Shown here: piece after piece, positions 42,079-52,072 of the stretch
Layout of the letters: every line of letters begins with the position of its first letter
Position numbering within the stretch: position 1 is the stretch's first letter
From: Methylotuvimicrobium sp018830325
GTDB taxonomy: Bacteria > Pseudomonadota > Gammaproteobacteria > Methylococcales > Methylomonadaceae
Length of the DNA stretch: 64,000 nucleotides
Direction: 5' to 3'
NCBI RefSeq assembly: GCF_044788715.1
Contig: NZ_CP173170.1
Span: 4,650,001 to 4,714,000, forward strand
Program-made: the position numbers and the translations under genes
Notes under the pieces: model-generated
The model's database searches: none
What the model was told of the DNA's origin: nothing
What the model saw: the letters and a program-made list of their open reading frames with translations, nothing else

Positions 42079-43002
42079 TTATGTCGGCGTAACCAATGTC
42101 TGTGCGGAACGCATAAATGAAATCGGTGCATCGTTTTCGTCGTCAAAGGTCACCATCTCCCAAGCATCACGATCTTTCAGCAAAGCGCGTAACAGCTTGT
42201 TATTCAATCCGTGCCCGGATTTATAGCCAATGAACTCGCCGATTAGACTGTGGCCGAGTAAATATAGATCGCCGATCGCATCGAGAATTTTGTGCTTAAC
42301 AAATTCATCGGCATAACGCAGACCATCTTCATTGAGAATTTTGTCGTCGTCGACCACGATGGCATTGTCGAGACTGCCGCCCAAAGCCAAGTTATTTTGC
42401 CTGAGCATATCGATATCTTTCATGAAACCAAAAGTTCTAGCTCGACTGACTTCCTTGACGAAAGTGGTCGATGAAAAGTCCATAACGGCCGTTTTCAAAT
42501 GATCTTTGAAAGCGGGATGCTCGAAATCGATCGTAAACGTTACTTTGAAACCGTTGAAAGGCTCGAAAGCCGCCCATTTATCGTCTTCTTCGACCCGAAT
42601 CGGACGTTTGATACGAATATATTGCTTCGGGCTATCTTGTTCTTCGACGCCGGCGGATTGAAGCAAGAAAACGAAAGGCCCTGCGCTTCCGTCCATAATC
42701 GGCACCTCGGGAGCACTAAGATCTATGATCGCATTATCAATGCCGAGCCCGGCGAATGCCGATAATAGATGCTCTATTGTCGATATCTTAATATTATTTT
42801 GTACGAGAGTTGTCGACAAGGTCGTTTCGCCGACATTTTCGGGTGTGGCATCGATTGTGACCGGCTCTTCTAAATCCACTCTGCGAAACCGAATGCCCGT
42901 ATTCGGCTCTGCCGGGCGCAAAGTCAAATAAACCTTATCGCCGGTGTGCAAACCGACACCCGTCGCCCGAATAGTATTTTTTAACGTACGCTGTTTTATC
43001 AT
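42079..43002 (-). CDS. lpxC: UDP-3-O-acyl-N-acetylglucosamine deacetylase
   Basis: 307 residues from the ATG at 43002; the frame is open to 43047, but MIKQRTLKN is the family start. Zinc ligands His78 (STIEHLLSA), His237 and Asp241 (KHKILDAIGD) and the catalytic His264 (KSGHGLNN) are at the positions expected from the E. coli enzyme. It catalyses the first committed step of lipid A synthesis in the cytoplasm. It closes the dcw cluster but is 332 bp from ftsZ, a gap that contains repeat fragments and a possible promoter of its own. Confidence 0.96.
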   Translation of the reverse strand: MIKQRTLKNTIRATGVGLHTGDKVYLTLRPAEPNTGIRFRRVDLEEPVTIDATPENVGETTLSTTLVQNNIKISTIEHLLSAFAGLGIDNAIIDLSAPEVPIMDGSAGPFVFLLQSAGVEEQDSPKQYIRIKRPIRVEEDDKWAAFEPFNGFKVTFTIDFEHPAFKDHLKTAVMDFSSTTFVKEVSRARTFGFMKDIDMLRQNNLALGGSLDNAIVVDDDKILNEDGLRYADEFVKHKILDAIGDLYLLGHSLIGEFIGYKSGHGLNNKLLRALLKDRDAWEMVTFDDENDAPISFMRSAQTLVTPT

Positions 43003-43037
43003 ATCAGTAATGCCAAATAAATGGGGCAAAACGCCGA

Positions 43038-43065
43038 ATTTTAACACAATTTGATACTGTTCTAA
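43038..43065 (-). promoter_or_regulatory. Candidate lpxC promoter
   Basis: On the minus strand TTAGAA and TAAAAT are separated by 16 bp and lie about 36 bp before the lpxC ATG. Only moderately close to consensus. Confidence 0.35.
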
Positions 43066-43110
43066 GTAATAAAGCTAGGCATACTTCACACGGCCATTTT
43101 TACGACTTTT

Positions 43111-43185
43111 ATATTACCCATCGGAGATCAAAATTCGGCACCGGGATGCCCGTCTAAGGCCCAGCACCTAAATTATCCAAGATTG
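43111..43185. repeat. Fragments of repeats A and C between ftsZ and lpxC
   Basis: The A end (TACCCATCGGAGATCAAAAT, 43115 onward) runs to 43159, then half of a C element (CCCAGCACCTAAATTATCC, 43160-43185). Both are truncated. A CCCACGCTTTAACGTGG hairpin follows at about 43256-43272. Confidence 0.7.
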
Positions 43186-43334
43186 TCACGCTCTGGTTTC
43201 CTCTCCCTCCCCGTGAGAAGCACTACCTTGGTCGCGGTGAGACAAGTATACGCTCCCACGCTTTAACGTGGAAACGCATACCTGAATTTGAAGTGCTAAG
43301 GGTGCAGATACCCATTCTACCCGCCGGGTCCGGA

Positions 43335-44492
43335 TTAATCGGCTTGCCGTCTCAAAAACGCTGGAATATCCAAATAGTCCATGTCGACGTCTTTTTTCGG
43401 CTGCGCACCGAAACGTGTGTTACGCGGCTCCGGCCGGTTTTGGCGAATCACGGTTGGCTTCTCAAAGTTGGTATAGTCATTATCCACAGCGGCTTGTTTG
43501 ACCGCTAGTTTGATCGGTGCCGCGACTGCTGCAGGTTGCGAGCCCATGCCGGTTGCGACGACGGTCACCTTGATTTCATCGCCTAGGCTTGGGTCGATCG
43601 CGGTACCGATTTTGATAATGGCGTCCTCTGCTCCGAACTCATGGACGATATTACCAACTTCATCGAATTCGGAAATCATCATATCGGCGGCACTGATGTT
43701 AACTAAGATGCCGCGCGCGCCTTGTAGATTGATGTCTTCCAATAATGGACAGGCAATGGCTTTTTCTGCCGCTTCTCTCGCTCTGTTTTCGCCGGATGCG
43801 GAACCGGTGCCCATTATTGCGGCTCCCATTCCCGACATCACTGTTCTAACATCGGCAAAATCGACATTGATCATACCCGGATGGGTAATCAATTCAGTAA
43901 TGCCTTGAACCGCATCTAATAGCACATTGTTAGCGGCACTGAAGGCACTCATCAACGAAATATTGTTACCCAATACCGGCAGTAATTTTTGATTCGGTAT
44001 CGTTATCAACGAATCGACATATTTTTCCAATGCGACAATGCCTTGTTCGGCGACCGCCATTTTCTTTTTGCCTTCAAAGTGAAACGGCTTAGTCACGACC
44101 GCCACGGTTAAAATCCCCAAGTCTTTGGCGATCTCGGCAATAATCGGAATCGCGCCAGTCCCGGTTCCGCCACCCATGCCGGCTGTCAAGAACACCATGT
44201 CGGCACCTTGTATGACTTCGCGAATCCTATCCCGATTTTCTTCGGCGGCTTGCTGGCCCACATTTGGATCGGTTCCCGCGCCCAAACCTTTTGTTAATTC
44301 CGCGCCTAATTGAATGATCGTATCGACATTAAGTTTCTTCAATGCCTGAGCATCCGTATTGGCACAAATAAATTGTACGCCGTCGATCTGTTTTTCAACC
44401 ATATGGTTGACCGCGTTTCCGCCGCCACCGCCGACCCCAATGACTTTTATCACGGCATTTTCAGCGCCGATATCCAACAACTCGTATTTCAT
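43335..44492 (-). CDS. ftsZ: Cell division protein FtsZ
   Basis: 385 residues. Tubulin signature GGGTGTG at 107-113, N-terminal GVGGGGGNAVNHM, the T7 loop NVDFADVRTVMSGMG, and a conserved C-terminal peptide (DMDYLDIPAFLRRQAD) that binds FtsA and ZipA. It polymerises with GTP at midcell to form the Z ring. ATG at 44492 with AGGGG. It is 35 bp downstream of ftsA. Confidence 0.98.
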   Translation of the reverse strand: MKYELLDIGAENAVIKVIGVGGGGGNAVNHMVEKQIDGVQFICANTDAQALKKLNVDTIIQLGAELTKGLGAGTDPNVGQQAAEENRDRIREVIQGADMVFLTAGMGGGTGTGAIPIIAEIAKDLGILTVAVVTKPFHFEGKKKMAVAEQGIVALEKYVDSLITIPNQKLLPVLGNNISLMSAFSAANNVLLDAVQGITELITHPGMINVDFADVRTVMSGMGAAIMGTGSASGENRAREAAEKAIACPLLEDINLQGARGILVNISAADMMISEFDEVGNIVHEFGAEDAIIKIGTAIDPSLGDEIKVTVVATGMGSQPAAVAAPIKLAVKQAAVDNDYTNFEKPTVIRQNRPEPRNTRFGAQPKKDVDMDYLDIPAFLRRQAD

Positions 44493-44527
44493 TTCGATTC
44501 CCCTTACAAAATCACAATTTTTTGTTC

Positions 44528-45754
44528 TTAAAAATTACCCTGAAACCATTTCTTTATCTTGCCGATGAACCCGGTGTTTTCGACATCGAGTCCTTCATAA
44601 CTTCCTCTATGCTCTTTCCCATAGAGCAACAATCCAACCCCTGTGGAATGAACGGGGTTCTTCACCGCATCGGTCAATCCTGACACATGTTGTGGCACCC
44701 CCATGCGAACAGGCATATGAAAAATCTCCTCGGCTAACTCTATCAATCCCGTTACTTTCGAGCTTCCCCCCGTCACCACGATGCCTGCAGCTATCATTTC
44801 TTCGTATCCGCTACGTCTTAATTCCGCTTGCACCAGCAGCATCAATTCTTCATAACGCGGCTCGATGATTTCCGCGAGATTTTGCACCGATATCTTGCGC
44901 GGAGCTCGATCCCCGATACTCGGCACTTCAATTAACTGTTCGGTATTCGCTAATTGCGTCAATGCGCAGGCGTATTTCTGCTTGATTTGTTCGGCGTTTT
45001 GGGTCGGCGTTCTCAGGGCTACCGCAATATCGTTAGTCACCTGGTCGCCGGCTATCGGAATCACAGCCGTATGCTTAATCGCGCCGTTTGCGAATACCGC
45101 GATATCGGTCGTGCCGCCTCCGATATCGATCAAACAGACCCCTAAATCCTTTTCATCTTCGGTTAACACCGAATTACAAGACGCCAGCTGCTCCAAAACG
45201 ATATCGTCGACTTCGAGTCCGCAGCGGCGTATGCATTTGATGATGTTTTGCGCGGCGCTGGCGCTGCCGGTCACCATATGGACTTTCGCTTCGAGTCGAA
45301 TACCCGACATTCCGATCGGCTCTTTGATACCGTCTTGTAGATCGATCACAAATTCTTGCGGCAAAATATGCAAGATTTTCTGATCGGCCGGAATCGCAAC
45401 CGCTCGTGCCGAATCTATCACTCGATCGATATCGTATTGCGTCACTTCTTTTTCCTTTATCGCAACGATACCGTGCGAATTGAGGCTGCGAATATGGCCG
45501 CCGGCGATTCCAGCGAATACCGAGGTAATTTGGCAACCGGCCATCAGCTCAGCTTCCTCGACAGCTCGCCTAATCGACTGCACGGTCGACTCCAGATTGA
45601 CCACGACGCCTTTTTTCAAACCTCTTGAGGTGGTACATCCGATACCGATGACTTCCATTTCTCCGCCGTCCGTATATTCGCCGACAATAGCCGCGACTTT
45701 GGAAGTTCCTATATCAAGCCCGACTACTACATTTCGATCTGATTTTTTTGCCAT
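44528..45754 (-). CDS. ftsA: Cell division protein FtsA
   Basis: 408 residues, actin-like ATPase. Phosphate-1 motif VVGLDIGTSKVAAIVGE, a phosphate-2 motif LIDIGGGTTDIAVF, adenosine motif VVTGGSSKVTGL, and an amphipathic C-terminal helix (GKIKKWFQGNF) for membrane binding. It tethers FtsZ filaments to the inner membrane and recruits later division proteins. The 35-bp gaps to ftsQ and ftsZ match a single transcript. Confidence 0.97.
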   Translation of the reverse strand: MAKKSDRNVVVGLDIGTSKVAAIVGEYTDGGEMEVIGIGCTTSRGLKKGVVVNLESTVQSIRRAVEEAELMAGCQITSVFAGIAGGHIRSLNSHGIVAIKEKEVTQYDIDRVIDSARAVAIPADQKILHILPQEFVIDLQDGIKEPIGMSGIRLEAKVHMVTGSASAAQNIIKCIRRCGLEVDDIVLEQLASCNSVLTEDEKDLGVCLIDIGGGTTDIAVFANGAIKHTAVIPIAGDQVTNDIAVALRTPTQNAEQIKQKYACALTQLANTEQLIEVPSIGDRAPRKISVQNLAEIIEPRYEELMLLVQAELRRSGYEEMIAAGIVVTGGSSKVTGLIELAEEIFHMPVRMGVPQHVSGLTDAVKNPVHSTGVGLLLYGKEHRGSYEGLDVENTGFIGKIKKWFQGNF

Positions 45755-45789
45755 TATATAAACTCTTACAACGCTCTTATCTTCGTCTG

Positions 45790-46530
45790 TTAGGACTGTC
45801 GCCGCTCGGCGGCCATTTTTTTCCAGTCTATTGCTTTAGCATCCGGCTTCCACAACACGGTATATCCGTTTGGATATCTTAAATCGACTTTGGCCATCGC
45901 ATCGATTTGCTCCGGCTCAAACAATTGCAGTGTTTTCAAAAATCGCTGAAAACTTTTAAGTTGCTCCTTCCTGCCCAACAAAACCTCCGTTCCATTACTC
46001 AACAGAATCCGCCATGATCGCCTTTCATCAATAACGAATTCGCTTAACCCTAAGGCCCGATCGGCTAACGTTGTGCTGATGCCTTTCATAATCTCCAGTA
46101 CTTTTTGCTGCTGCCCGGAAGGCCCCACCAACATCGGTAAATGATCGAAGCGGTCGACATTCGCCGGGATAAACACCTCTCCACGAGCATTGAGTAAGCC
46201 GATCTTCCCCCAGCGTGCTACAGCTGCCTGCTCATATACTTTTATATCAATCGCATCGGGCCAAACTCTTTTGACGCTGGCTTTATCGACCCAAGGCATT
46301 TGTTCGACTGCTTCCTTGATCGCCTCGATATCGGCGGAAAAAAAACCCGTCTTGACCAGAGGCAACAATATTTCCTTCACTTCGCTTTTGCTAATATATT
46401 GAAAAACCCCTTCCGTCCTTACGTATTTGATGGCAGTAGCATGCGCTTCGTAATTTTTCAGATTGCTCCATACGACCCACGATATGCCTATCAGTATCAA
46501 GGCACTCGCTATAATTCCGGAACCTCGCAT
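45790..46530 (-). CDS. ftsQ: Cell division protein FtsQ
   Basis: 246 residues: a short cytoplasmic N-terminus, one membrane helix (about 5-22, IIASALILIGISWVVW), then a POTRA domain (about 33-105) and a beta domain in the periplasm. It links FtsA-side assembly with FtsB and FtsL in the divisome. ATG at 46530, six bp after ddl. Confidence 0.92.
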   Translation of the reverse strand: MRGSGIIASALILIGISWVVWSNLKNYEAHATAIKYVRTEGVFQYISKSEVKEILLPLVKTGFFSADIEAIKEAVEQMPWVDKASVKRVWPDAIDIKVYEQAAVARWGKIGLLNARGEVFIPANVDRFDHLPMLVGPSGQQQKVLEIMKGISTTLADRALGLSEFVIDERRSWRILLSNGTEVLLGRKEQLKSFQRFLKTLQLFEPEQIDAMAKVDLRYPNGYTVLWKPDAKAIDWKKMAAERRQS

Positions 46531-46536
46531 GATTCC

Positions 46537-47469
46537 TTATCCGTAACTCGTTTCGAGAATTCGCCATACCAATTCCTCAAAGCTTATTCCTGCCTGTTTG
46601 GCGGCCATCGGCACTAAGCTGTGATCGGTCATGCCGGGCACGGTATTGACTTCAATCAGTTGCGTTTGACTAGAATTATCGATGAACGCATCAACCCGCG
46701 CCCAACCCTCTACCGCCAGTGCCTCGCAAGCCGACACCGCCAATGCCTGAAGACGCTGTTCCGTCTCAGCATCTAGTCCGCATGGACAATGATAGCAAGT
46801 GGTATTCGCTCTATATTTCGCTTCGAAATCGTAAAACACATTCGGCGTTTCGAGGCGAATAACAGGCAACGCTTCCCCGTTCAATACCGCGATCGTATAT
46901 TCGTTGCCGCTAACCCAGGCCTCGGCATAGACATCGCACCCGGATTGCATAGCCAGACGATAAGCTTCAATCAATTCCGTTAAGCTATTCGCCTTGCTCA
47001 TGCCAATGCTGGACCCTTCCAAGGCTGGCTTAACGATAAGCGGTAAGCCAAGCTTTTCTATGCAAGCCGGCGCATCGTTTTCGCTTTTCAATAAAAACCA
47101 TTTCGGTGTCGGCAAGCCTAACCCCCGCCAACATAATTTTGTGCGCAGTTTATCCATACTCAAGGCTGAAGCTAATACGCCGCTACCCGTATAAGGCAAA
47201 TGCATCGCTTCTAAAACGCCTTGTAACACGCCGTCCTCGCCACCGCGACCGTGGATAATATTGAAGATGCGGTCCGCTTTGACGCCGGTCAGTGCATCAA
47301 TTGCGCTGCCGGTGACATCAACGGCCTCAACATCTAAACCTTGGCTTTTCAATGCCTGAAACACCGCCGCGCCACTGATCAATGAAATCTCCCGCTCGGC
47401 TGCCGTACCTCCCATGAGCACGGCCACGCGCCCGAATTGTCCGGGTTGTTTTATTTGAGTCGGCTTCAT
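46537..47469 (-). CDS. ddl: D-alanine--D-alanine ligase
   Basis: 310 residues, ATP-grasp enzyme. VAVLMGGTAAEREISLISG is the N-terminal signature; HGRGGEDGVLQGVLE, the omega-loop region ALEGSSIGMSK and the C-terminal EVNTVPGMTDHSLVP are conserved. It joins two D-Ala for the pentapeptide precursor in the cytoplasm. Its ATG overlaps the murB stop (ATGA). This is the DdlB position of the cluster. Confidence 0.97.
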   Translation of the reverse strand: MKPTQIKQPGQFGRVAVLMGGTAAEREISLISGAAVFQALKSQGLDVEAVDVTGSAIDALTGVKADRIFNIIHGRGGEDGVLQGVLEAMHLPYTGSGVLASALSMDKLRTKLCWRGLGLPTPKWFLLKSENDAPACIEKLGLPLIVKPALEGSSIGMSKANSLTELIEAYRLAMQSGCDVYAEAWVSGNEYTIAVLNGEALPVIRLETPNVFYDFEAKYRANTTCYHCPCGLDAETEQRLQALAVSACEALAVEGWARVDAFIDNSSQTQLIEVNTVPGMTDHSLVPMAAKQAGISFEELVWRILETSYG

Positions 47470-48359
47470 AAAGGTTCACCTACCACACAAACTTCTGTTA
47501 GCAATCTTATCCCCTGCATTGTTTCTACGGTGTCTTGGACATAACCGATCAACGCTTCGATATCCGCCGCGTTTGCACCGCCTGTATTGACGATGAAGTT
47601 GGCGTGCTTAGCCGATACTTCGGCGCCTCCAATACGGTAGCCTTTCAATCCGCATGCTTCTATCAGCCGAGCGGCAAAATCGCCCGGCGGATTTTTGAAT
47701 ACCGAGCCGCAACTAGGCTGGTTGGTCGGTTGTGTCTGATTGCGTCGTTCCAACAATATCTTTATTTTTTGCTGGCTCTCGGCGACATCTCCCGGTTCCA
47801 GTCTCAACTCGGCGGACAAAAACCATTCTTGCGCCGGACCCGATACCGAACGATAGGCTATGTCGTAATCCGGGCGGTTTCGTTGTCTGACTTGTCCGAA
47901 CGCATCAACCGTTTCAACGCTGTCAACGATAGCCCAGGTCTCACCACCGAAAGCCCCCGCGTTCATTTTCAACGCACCGCCGAGAGTACCGGGAATACCC
48001 GCTAGGAATTCGGCGCCAACCATGCCTTGTTCGCCGCAATATCTGGCGATTAATGCACAAGGAACGCCGGCTTCGACATATACGCGAGACCCATCTTTTT
48101 TACTCATGCTCTTCAGTCGGTTACGCGTATTGATAACCGTCCCGCGAATACCACCATCCCTAACCAACAAATTACTACCTAGACCCAACCAAAAAAGCGA
48201 CTCTCTGCCCTGCTGTGCCTTTATAAAATTGATCAGATCTTGTTTATCCTGCGGTATAAACATCCAATCGGCCTCGCCGCCTACCCGCCAACTGGTATAT
48301 TTGGCTAATTTTTCATGAGCAATTAACCGCCCCTTTATTTCATCACGCACTGATTTCAT
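47466..48359 (-). CDS. murB: UDP-N-acetylenolpyruvoylglucosamine reductase
   Basis: 297 residues. FAD-binding segment GLGSNLLVRDGG (59-70) and AGIPGTLGGALKMNAGAFGGE, followed by the short type II-like substrate region CGSVFKNPPGDFAARLIEACGLKG in parts. It reduces UDP-GlcNAc-enolpyruvate to UDP-MurNAc with NADPH. Placed between murC and ddl, a position found in many bacteria but not in E. coli. ATG at 48359, 61 bp after the murC stop. Confidence 0.96.
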   Translation of the reverse strand: MKSVRDEIKGRLIAHEKLAKYTSWRVGGEADWMFIPQDKQDLINFIKAQQGRESLFWLGLGSNLLVRDGGIRGTVINTRNRLKSMSKKDGSRVYVEAGVPCALIARYCGEQGMVGAEFLAGIPGTLGGALKMNAGAFGGETWAIVDSVETVDAFGQVRQRNRPDYDIAYRSVSGPAQEWFLSAELRLEPGDVAESQQKIKILLERRNQTQPTNQPSCGSVFKNPPGDFAARLIEACGLKGYRIGGAEVSAKHANFIVNTGGANAADIEALIGYVQDTVETMQGIRLLTEVCVVGEPL

Positions 48360-48420
48360 CGCTCAATGATTGCGTTTTTCATCATATCTTGGCCACCTGT
48401 TTTCATCACGGGGTCTACGA

Positions 48421-49860
48421 TCAACGATGTTCCAGCGCTGCCGCCAATTGCTCCGGCAAATCGGCAGCAATTTGTCCGACATTGCCTGCCCCCATTGTCA
48501 GCAATACGTCGCCAGCTTGTAAAATGCCGGCCAAAATTTCCGGTAGCTCTTCCAAGTCTTCGACGAAAACCGGATCAACCTGCCCTCTAACCCTGATCGC
48601 GCGACTCAAGGCCCGCCCGTCGGCACCGGTAATCGGGGATTCTCCGGCCGAGTAAACATCAAGCAAAATCAAGACGTCGACACTCGACAGCACCTGTACA
48701 AAATCCTCGAACAAATCCCGAGTACGTGTATAGCGATGTGGCTGAAAAACAATGACTTCCCGCCGATTCGGCCATGCCTGCCGCAAAGCCTCCAGCGTCG
48801 CGGCAATTTCGCGGGGATGATGCCCGTAATCATCGACCATCGTTAATCTGCCCTTATCGATCGGCAAATCGCCATGTATTTGAAACCGCCTTCCGACGCC
48901 TTTAAATGCTTGAAGACTTTTGACAATGGCTTCGTCTTCGACATCCAAAGCCGTCGCGATCGCAATCGCTGCCAATGCATTAAGCATGTTATGCCAGCCC
49001 GGCATATTCAAAGTTACCTTCAGCGGTTCGTAGCCTCCGACACGTAATACCGTAAACGTGGTAAACATACCGTCTTGAACGATCTCTACGGCCCGAATAT
49101 CGGCTTGTTTATCAACCCCGTATGTCTTGAAGGGTTTGGACATCTGCGACAACACTTCTCGAACACCTTCATCATCGATACATATCACCGCCAACCCGTA
49201 AAACGGCAATTGATGAATGAACTTGATGAAAGTATCTTTTAGATTGCTATAGCTGCCTTGATAGGTCGCCATATGATCTTGATCGATATTGGTCACGACC
49301 GCCATCATCGGCTGTAAAAATAAAAACGACGCATCGCTTTCATCGGCTTCGGCAACTAAATAATGCCCTTGTCCGAGCTTGGCATTCGCACCTGCGCTGT
49401 TCAACCGTCCGCCAATCACGAAAGTCGGATCCAGGCCGGCTTCGGCTAGAATGCTCGCGATCAAACTGGTCGTCGTCGTCTTTCCATGCGTTCCGGCGAC
49501 GGCAATGCCGAAACGGAACCGCATTAATTCGGCAAGCATTTCGGCGCGCGGAATAACCGGGATTCGCTTGATAACGGCTTCGTCGACTTCCGCATTACTG
49601 CGGTCGACTGCCGACGAAACAACAACCACATCGGCATCGCTAATATTCTCTCGGCGATGTCCGATAGTGACGCTAACACCTAGTTCAACCAATCTTTTGG
49701 TAACAGCGCTTTCCTTAAGATCTGATCCTGAAACTTGGTAACCTAAATTCGATAAAACTTCGGCAATTCCACTCATACCGGTACCGCCAATACCGACGAA
49801 ATGAATGCGATCAATGTTACCTAAGGCCTTGGTGGGCATTTTGACTTTCGGAAGATTCAT
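48421..49860 (-). CDS. murC: UDP-N-acetylmuramate--L-alanine ligase
   Basis: 479 residues from the ATG at 49860, which overlaps the murG stop (ATGA); the frame is open to 49884 but those codons lie in murG. N-terminal IHFVGIGGTGMSGIAEVL, ATP loop GTHGKTT (123-129), DDYGHHPREI and the C-terminal GAGNVGQIA are typical. It adds L-Ala to UDP-MurNAc, the first Mur ligase step. Confidence 0.97.
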   Translation of the reverse strand: MNLPKVKMPTKALGNIDRIHFVGIGGTGMSGIAEVLSNLGYQVSGSDLKESAVTKRLVELGVSVTIGHRRENISDADVVVVSSAVDRSNAEVDEAVIKRIPVIPRAEMLAELMRFRFGIAVAGTHGKTTTTSLIASILAEAGLDPTFVIGGRLNSAGANAKLGQGHYLVAEADESDASFLFLQPMMAVVTNIDQDHMATYQGSYSNLKDTFIKFIHQLPFYGLAVICIDDEGVREVLSQMSKPFKTYGVDKQADIRAVEIVQDGMFTTFTVLRVGGYEPLKVTLNMPGWHNMLNALAAIAIATALDVEDEAIVKSLQAFKGVGRRFQIHGDLPIDKGRLTMVDDYGHHPREIAATLEALRQAWPNRREVIVFQPHRYTRTRDLFEDFVQVLSSVDVLILLDVYSAGESPITGADGRALSRAIRVRGQVDPVFVEDLEELPEILAGILQAGDVLLTMGAGNVGQIAADLPEQLAAALEHR

Positions 49861-50912
49861 CGTCCGGACTCCGCTTGACAACACAATGCCACAGCCGCTG
49901 TCGCATCTAACTTGGCACAGGCTCTTGTTTTCTTGCTCATTTCAGCTAAACGTTCGATCACGTCCTTAATTCGCTCAGCCAATGTTTCGGGCGATAAATC
50001 TATCTGCGGTAGGATCATGGCCGCTCCGACATCGGCTAAATAGCGCGCATTCGCGTTTTGATGGTCGTCAATTGCGTGCGGTAATGGAATCAATACCGCC
50101 GGAATACCGGCTGCAGCCAATTCGCTAATCGTCATCGCCCCGGCTCGGCACACCGCGATATCGGCCCATCGGTATGCCTCTGCCATATCTTCGATGAATG
50201 CGGACACTTCCGCATCGACACCTAATTCTTGGTAACGCTGTTCGACTTGAGTACGCATGATTTCGCCTGTTTGATGCCTGACGTTCAATCCGCTCACGGC
50301 CGCAACCGCATCCGGAACAACTTGATTCAGCACCTGCGCCCCCTGACTACCGCCGATGACCAGCAACCTGAGCGCATCTCCGGGCTGACGCGCTTTTTTT
50401 TCAGGAATCCCGATTAATTCTTTACGCAGCGGATTGCCGCTCCATAGTGCATTTATTTTTTTATCGAAACTTCCAGGAAAAGCTTCCAGTACTCGGTTAG
50501 CCCATCTTGCCAATAAGCGGTTAGTCGTACCCGGCACTCGATTTTGTTCGTGAATCACCAGAGGAATGCCCATTAATTTGGCCATTAACCCTCCCGGTCC
50601 CGCGACAAAGCCGCCCATTCCTAAAACGACATCCGGCTTGCGGCGACGCAAAATCCGCCACGCTTGTCCGCATGCTTTGATCAACAAGAATACGGCCTTG
50701 ATTTTCGAAAATAACCCTTTACCGCGAACACCCGCCACCGACAACCAATCGATATCAATCTTGTGCGCCGGAACGACGCGGCTTTCCAAGCCGTTTTTTG
50801 TCCCGAGCCAACTCATTTGCCAGCCTTGTTCGACAAGATAATTGGCTACCGCCAGTGCCGGAAACACATGCCCGCCGGTTCCGCCTGCCATAATTAAGAT
50901 ACGCGAGCCCAA
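49857..50912 (-). CDS. murG: Lipid II synthase (GlcNAc transferase) MurG
   Basis: 351 residues starting with TTG at 50912. The choice rests on AAGGAGG five bases upstream; the next ATG (50891) would remove the first strand before MAGGTGGHVFPALAVA. Glycosyltransferase 28 fold with VIHEQNRVPGTTNR, GGSQGAQVLNQ and CRAGAMTISELAAAGIPAVLIP in parts. It adds GlcNAc to lipid I at the inner face of the membrane. Overlaps the end of ftsW by 19 bp. Confidence 0.96.
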   Translation of the reverse strand: MGSRILIMAGGTGGHVFPALAVANYLVEQGWQMSWLGTKNGLESRVVPAHKIDIDWLSVAGVRGKGLFSKIKAVFLLIKACGQAWRILRRRKPDVVLGMGGFVAGPGGLMAKLMGIPLVIHEQNRVPGTTNRLLARWANRVLEAFPGSFDKKINALWSGNPLRKELIGIPEKKARQPGDALRLLVIGGSQGAQVLNQVVPDAVAAVSGLNVRHQTGEIMRTQVEQRYQELGVDAEVSAFIEDMAEAYRWADIAVCRAGAMTISELAAAGIPAVLIPLPHAIDDHQNANARYLADVGAAMILPQIDLSPETLAERIKDVIERLAEMSKKTRACAKLDATAAVALCCQAESGR

Positions 50913-52072
50913 ACCGGCCTCCTTTTAGGCTGACTTGCTGTCATTTCCTGGACTTCGCTATTGACTCGACACAATATTGCCACCGCACAACACATCACGA
51001 TCATGCTGCCGCCTCCGTAACTCATCAGCGGCAAAGTCAAGCCTTTAGTCGGCAACATTCCCATGTTGACACCCATATTGATGAACGACTGAAAGCCGAA
51101 CCAAATCCCGGTACCGTAGGCAATGAAAGCTCCAAATTTATTACCGACCGCTTCGGCTTTGGCGCCTATGTCAATAGCGCGCCAAACCAAAAGTGCGAAC
51201 AGTACAATGACCGTGACGACACCTAACAAACCCAATTCCTCGGCAATCACCGAAAACAAAAAATCGGTATGCGCCTCGGGCAAATAAAACAATTTTTGAA
51301 TTCCGCTGCCGAGTCCTACGCCGAACCACTCGCCCCGCCCAAACGATATCAACGCCTGAACCAATTGAAAACCGGTGTCCTGCGGGTCAGCCCAAGGATC
51401 CAAAAAACTGATCACCCGACGTAGACGATAGGGCGAAACAATCACCAGCATCGCGGCCATCGCTAAAACTGAGGCCAATAAGATGCCGAATTGCCATAAG
51501 CGGGCACCGGCCAAAAACATCACGCCCAAGGCAATAATTAGAATCACGACTGCCGAGCCGAAATCGGGCTCCATCAGCAACAATACGCATGCAACCGTGA
51601 ACAAAAACAATGGCTTAAGTAATCCGAACGAAGAATTTCTAACCGAGCCCTCGTAACGCGTGACATAACTCGCCATATAAATGACCGAAATCAATTTTAC
51701 GACTTCCGAAACCTGAATACGGAAACCACCTACCGATAACCAACGAACCGCACCATTGACCCTGACGCCAAGCCCAGGTATCAATACCAATACCAACAAA
51801 CCGAGACCGAATACGAATAAATTCGGCCCCCATTGCTCCCATTTGCTGAGCGGCACGGTAAAAACGCCGGCCGCCAACATCAAACCCAGTCCAATATGGA
51901 TCATCTGTTTGATCGGATAGAGTAAGCTGTTGTTGTCCAGTTTCGCACCCAAGTGCAACGAAGAAGACGACACCATTACATAACCAATAAGCAATAATCC
52001 CGTAATTACCGCAAGCAATAACGGGTCGAAATAAAACCGGCCGGCTTTAATTGGCGCTATCTGAAGGCTCAT
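50894..52072 (-). CDS. ftsW: Lipid II polymerase FtsW (SEDS family)
   Basis: 392 residues with about ten membrane helices. SEDS motifs include GVRVNGAVRWLSVGGFRIQVSE in parts, a conserved MLIVVSPYRLRRVISFLDPW-type loop and the C-terminal LPLMSYGGGSMI. It polymerises septal glycan with the transpeptidase FtsI. ATG at 52072 overlaps the murD stop (ATGA). Confidence 0.96.
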   Translation of the reverse strand: MSLQIAPIKAGRFYFDPLLLAVITGLLLIGYVMVSSSSLHLGAKLDNNSLLYPIKQMIHIGLGLMLAAGVFTVPLSKWEQWGPNLFVFGLGLLVLVLIPGLGVRVNGAVRWLSVGGFRIQVSEVVKLISVIYMASYVTRYEGSVRNSSFGLLKPLFLFTVACVLLLMEPDFGSAVVILIIALGVMFLAGARLWQFGILLASVLAMAAMLVIVSPYRLRRVISFLDPWADPQDTGFQLVQALISFGRGEWFGVGLGSGIQKLFYLPEAHTDFLFSVIAEELGLLGVVTVIVLFALLVWRAIDIGAKAEAVGNKFGAFIAYGTGIWFGFQSFINMGVNMGMLPTKGLTLPLMSYGGGSMIVMCCAVAILCRVNSEVQEMTASQPKRRPVWARVS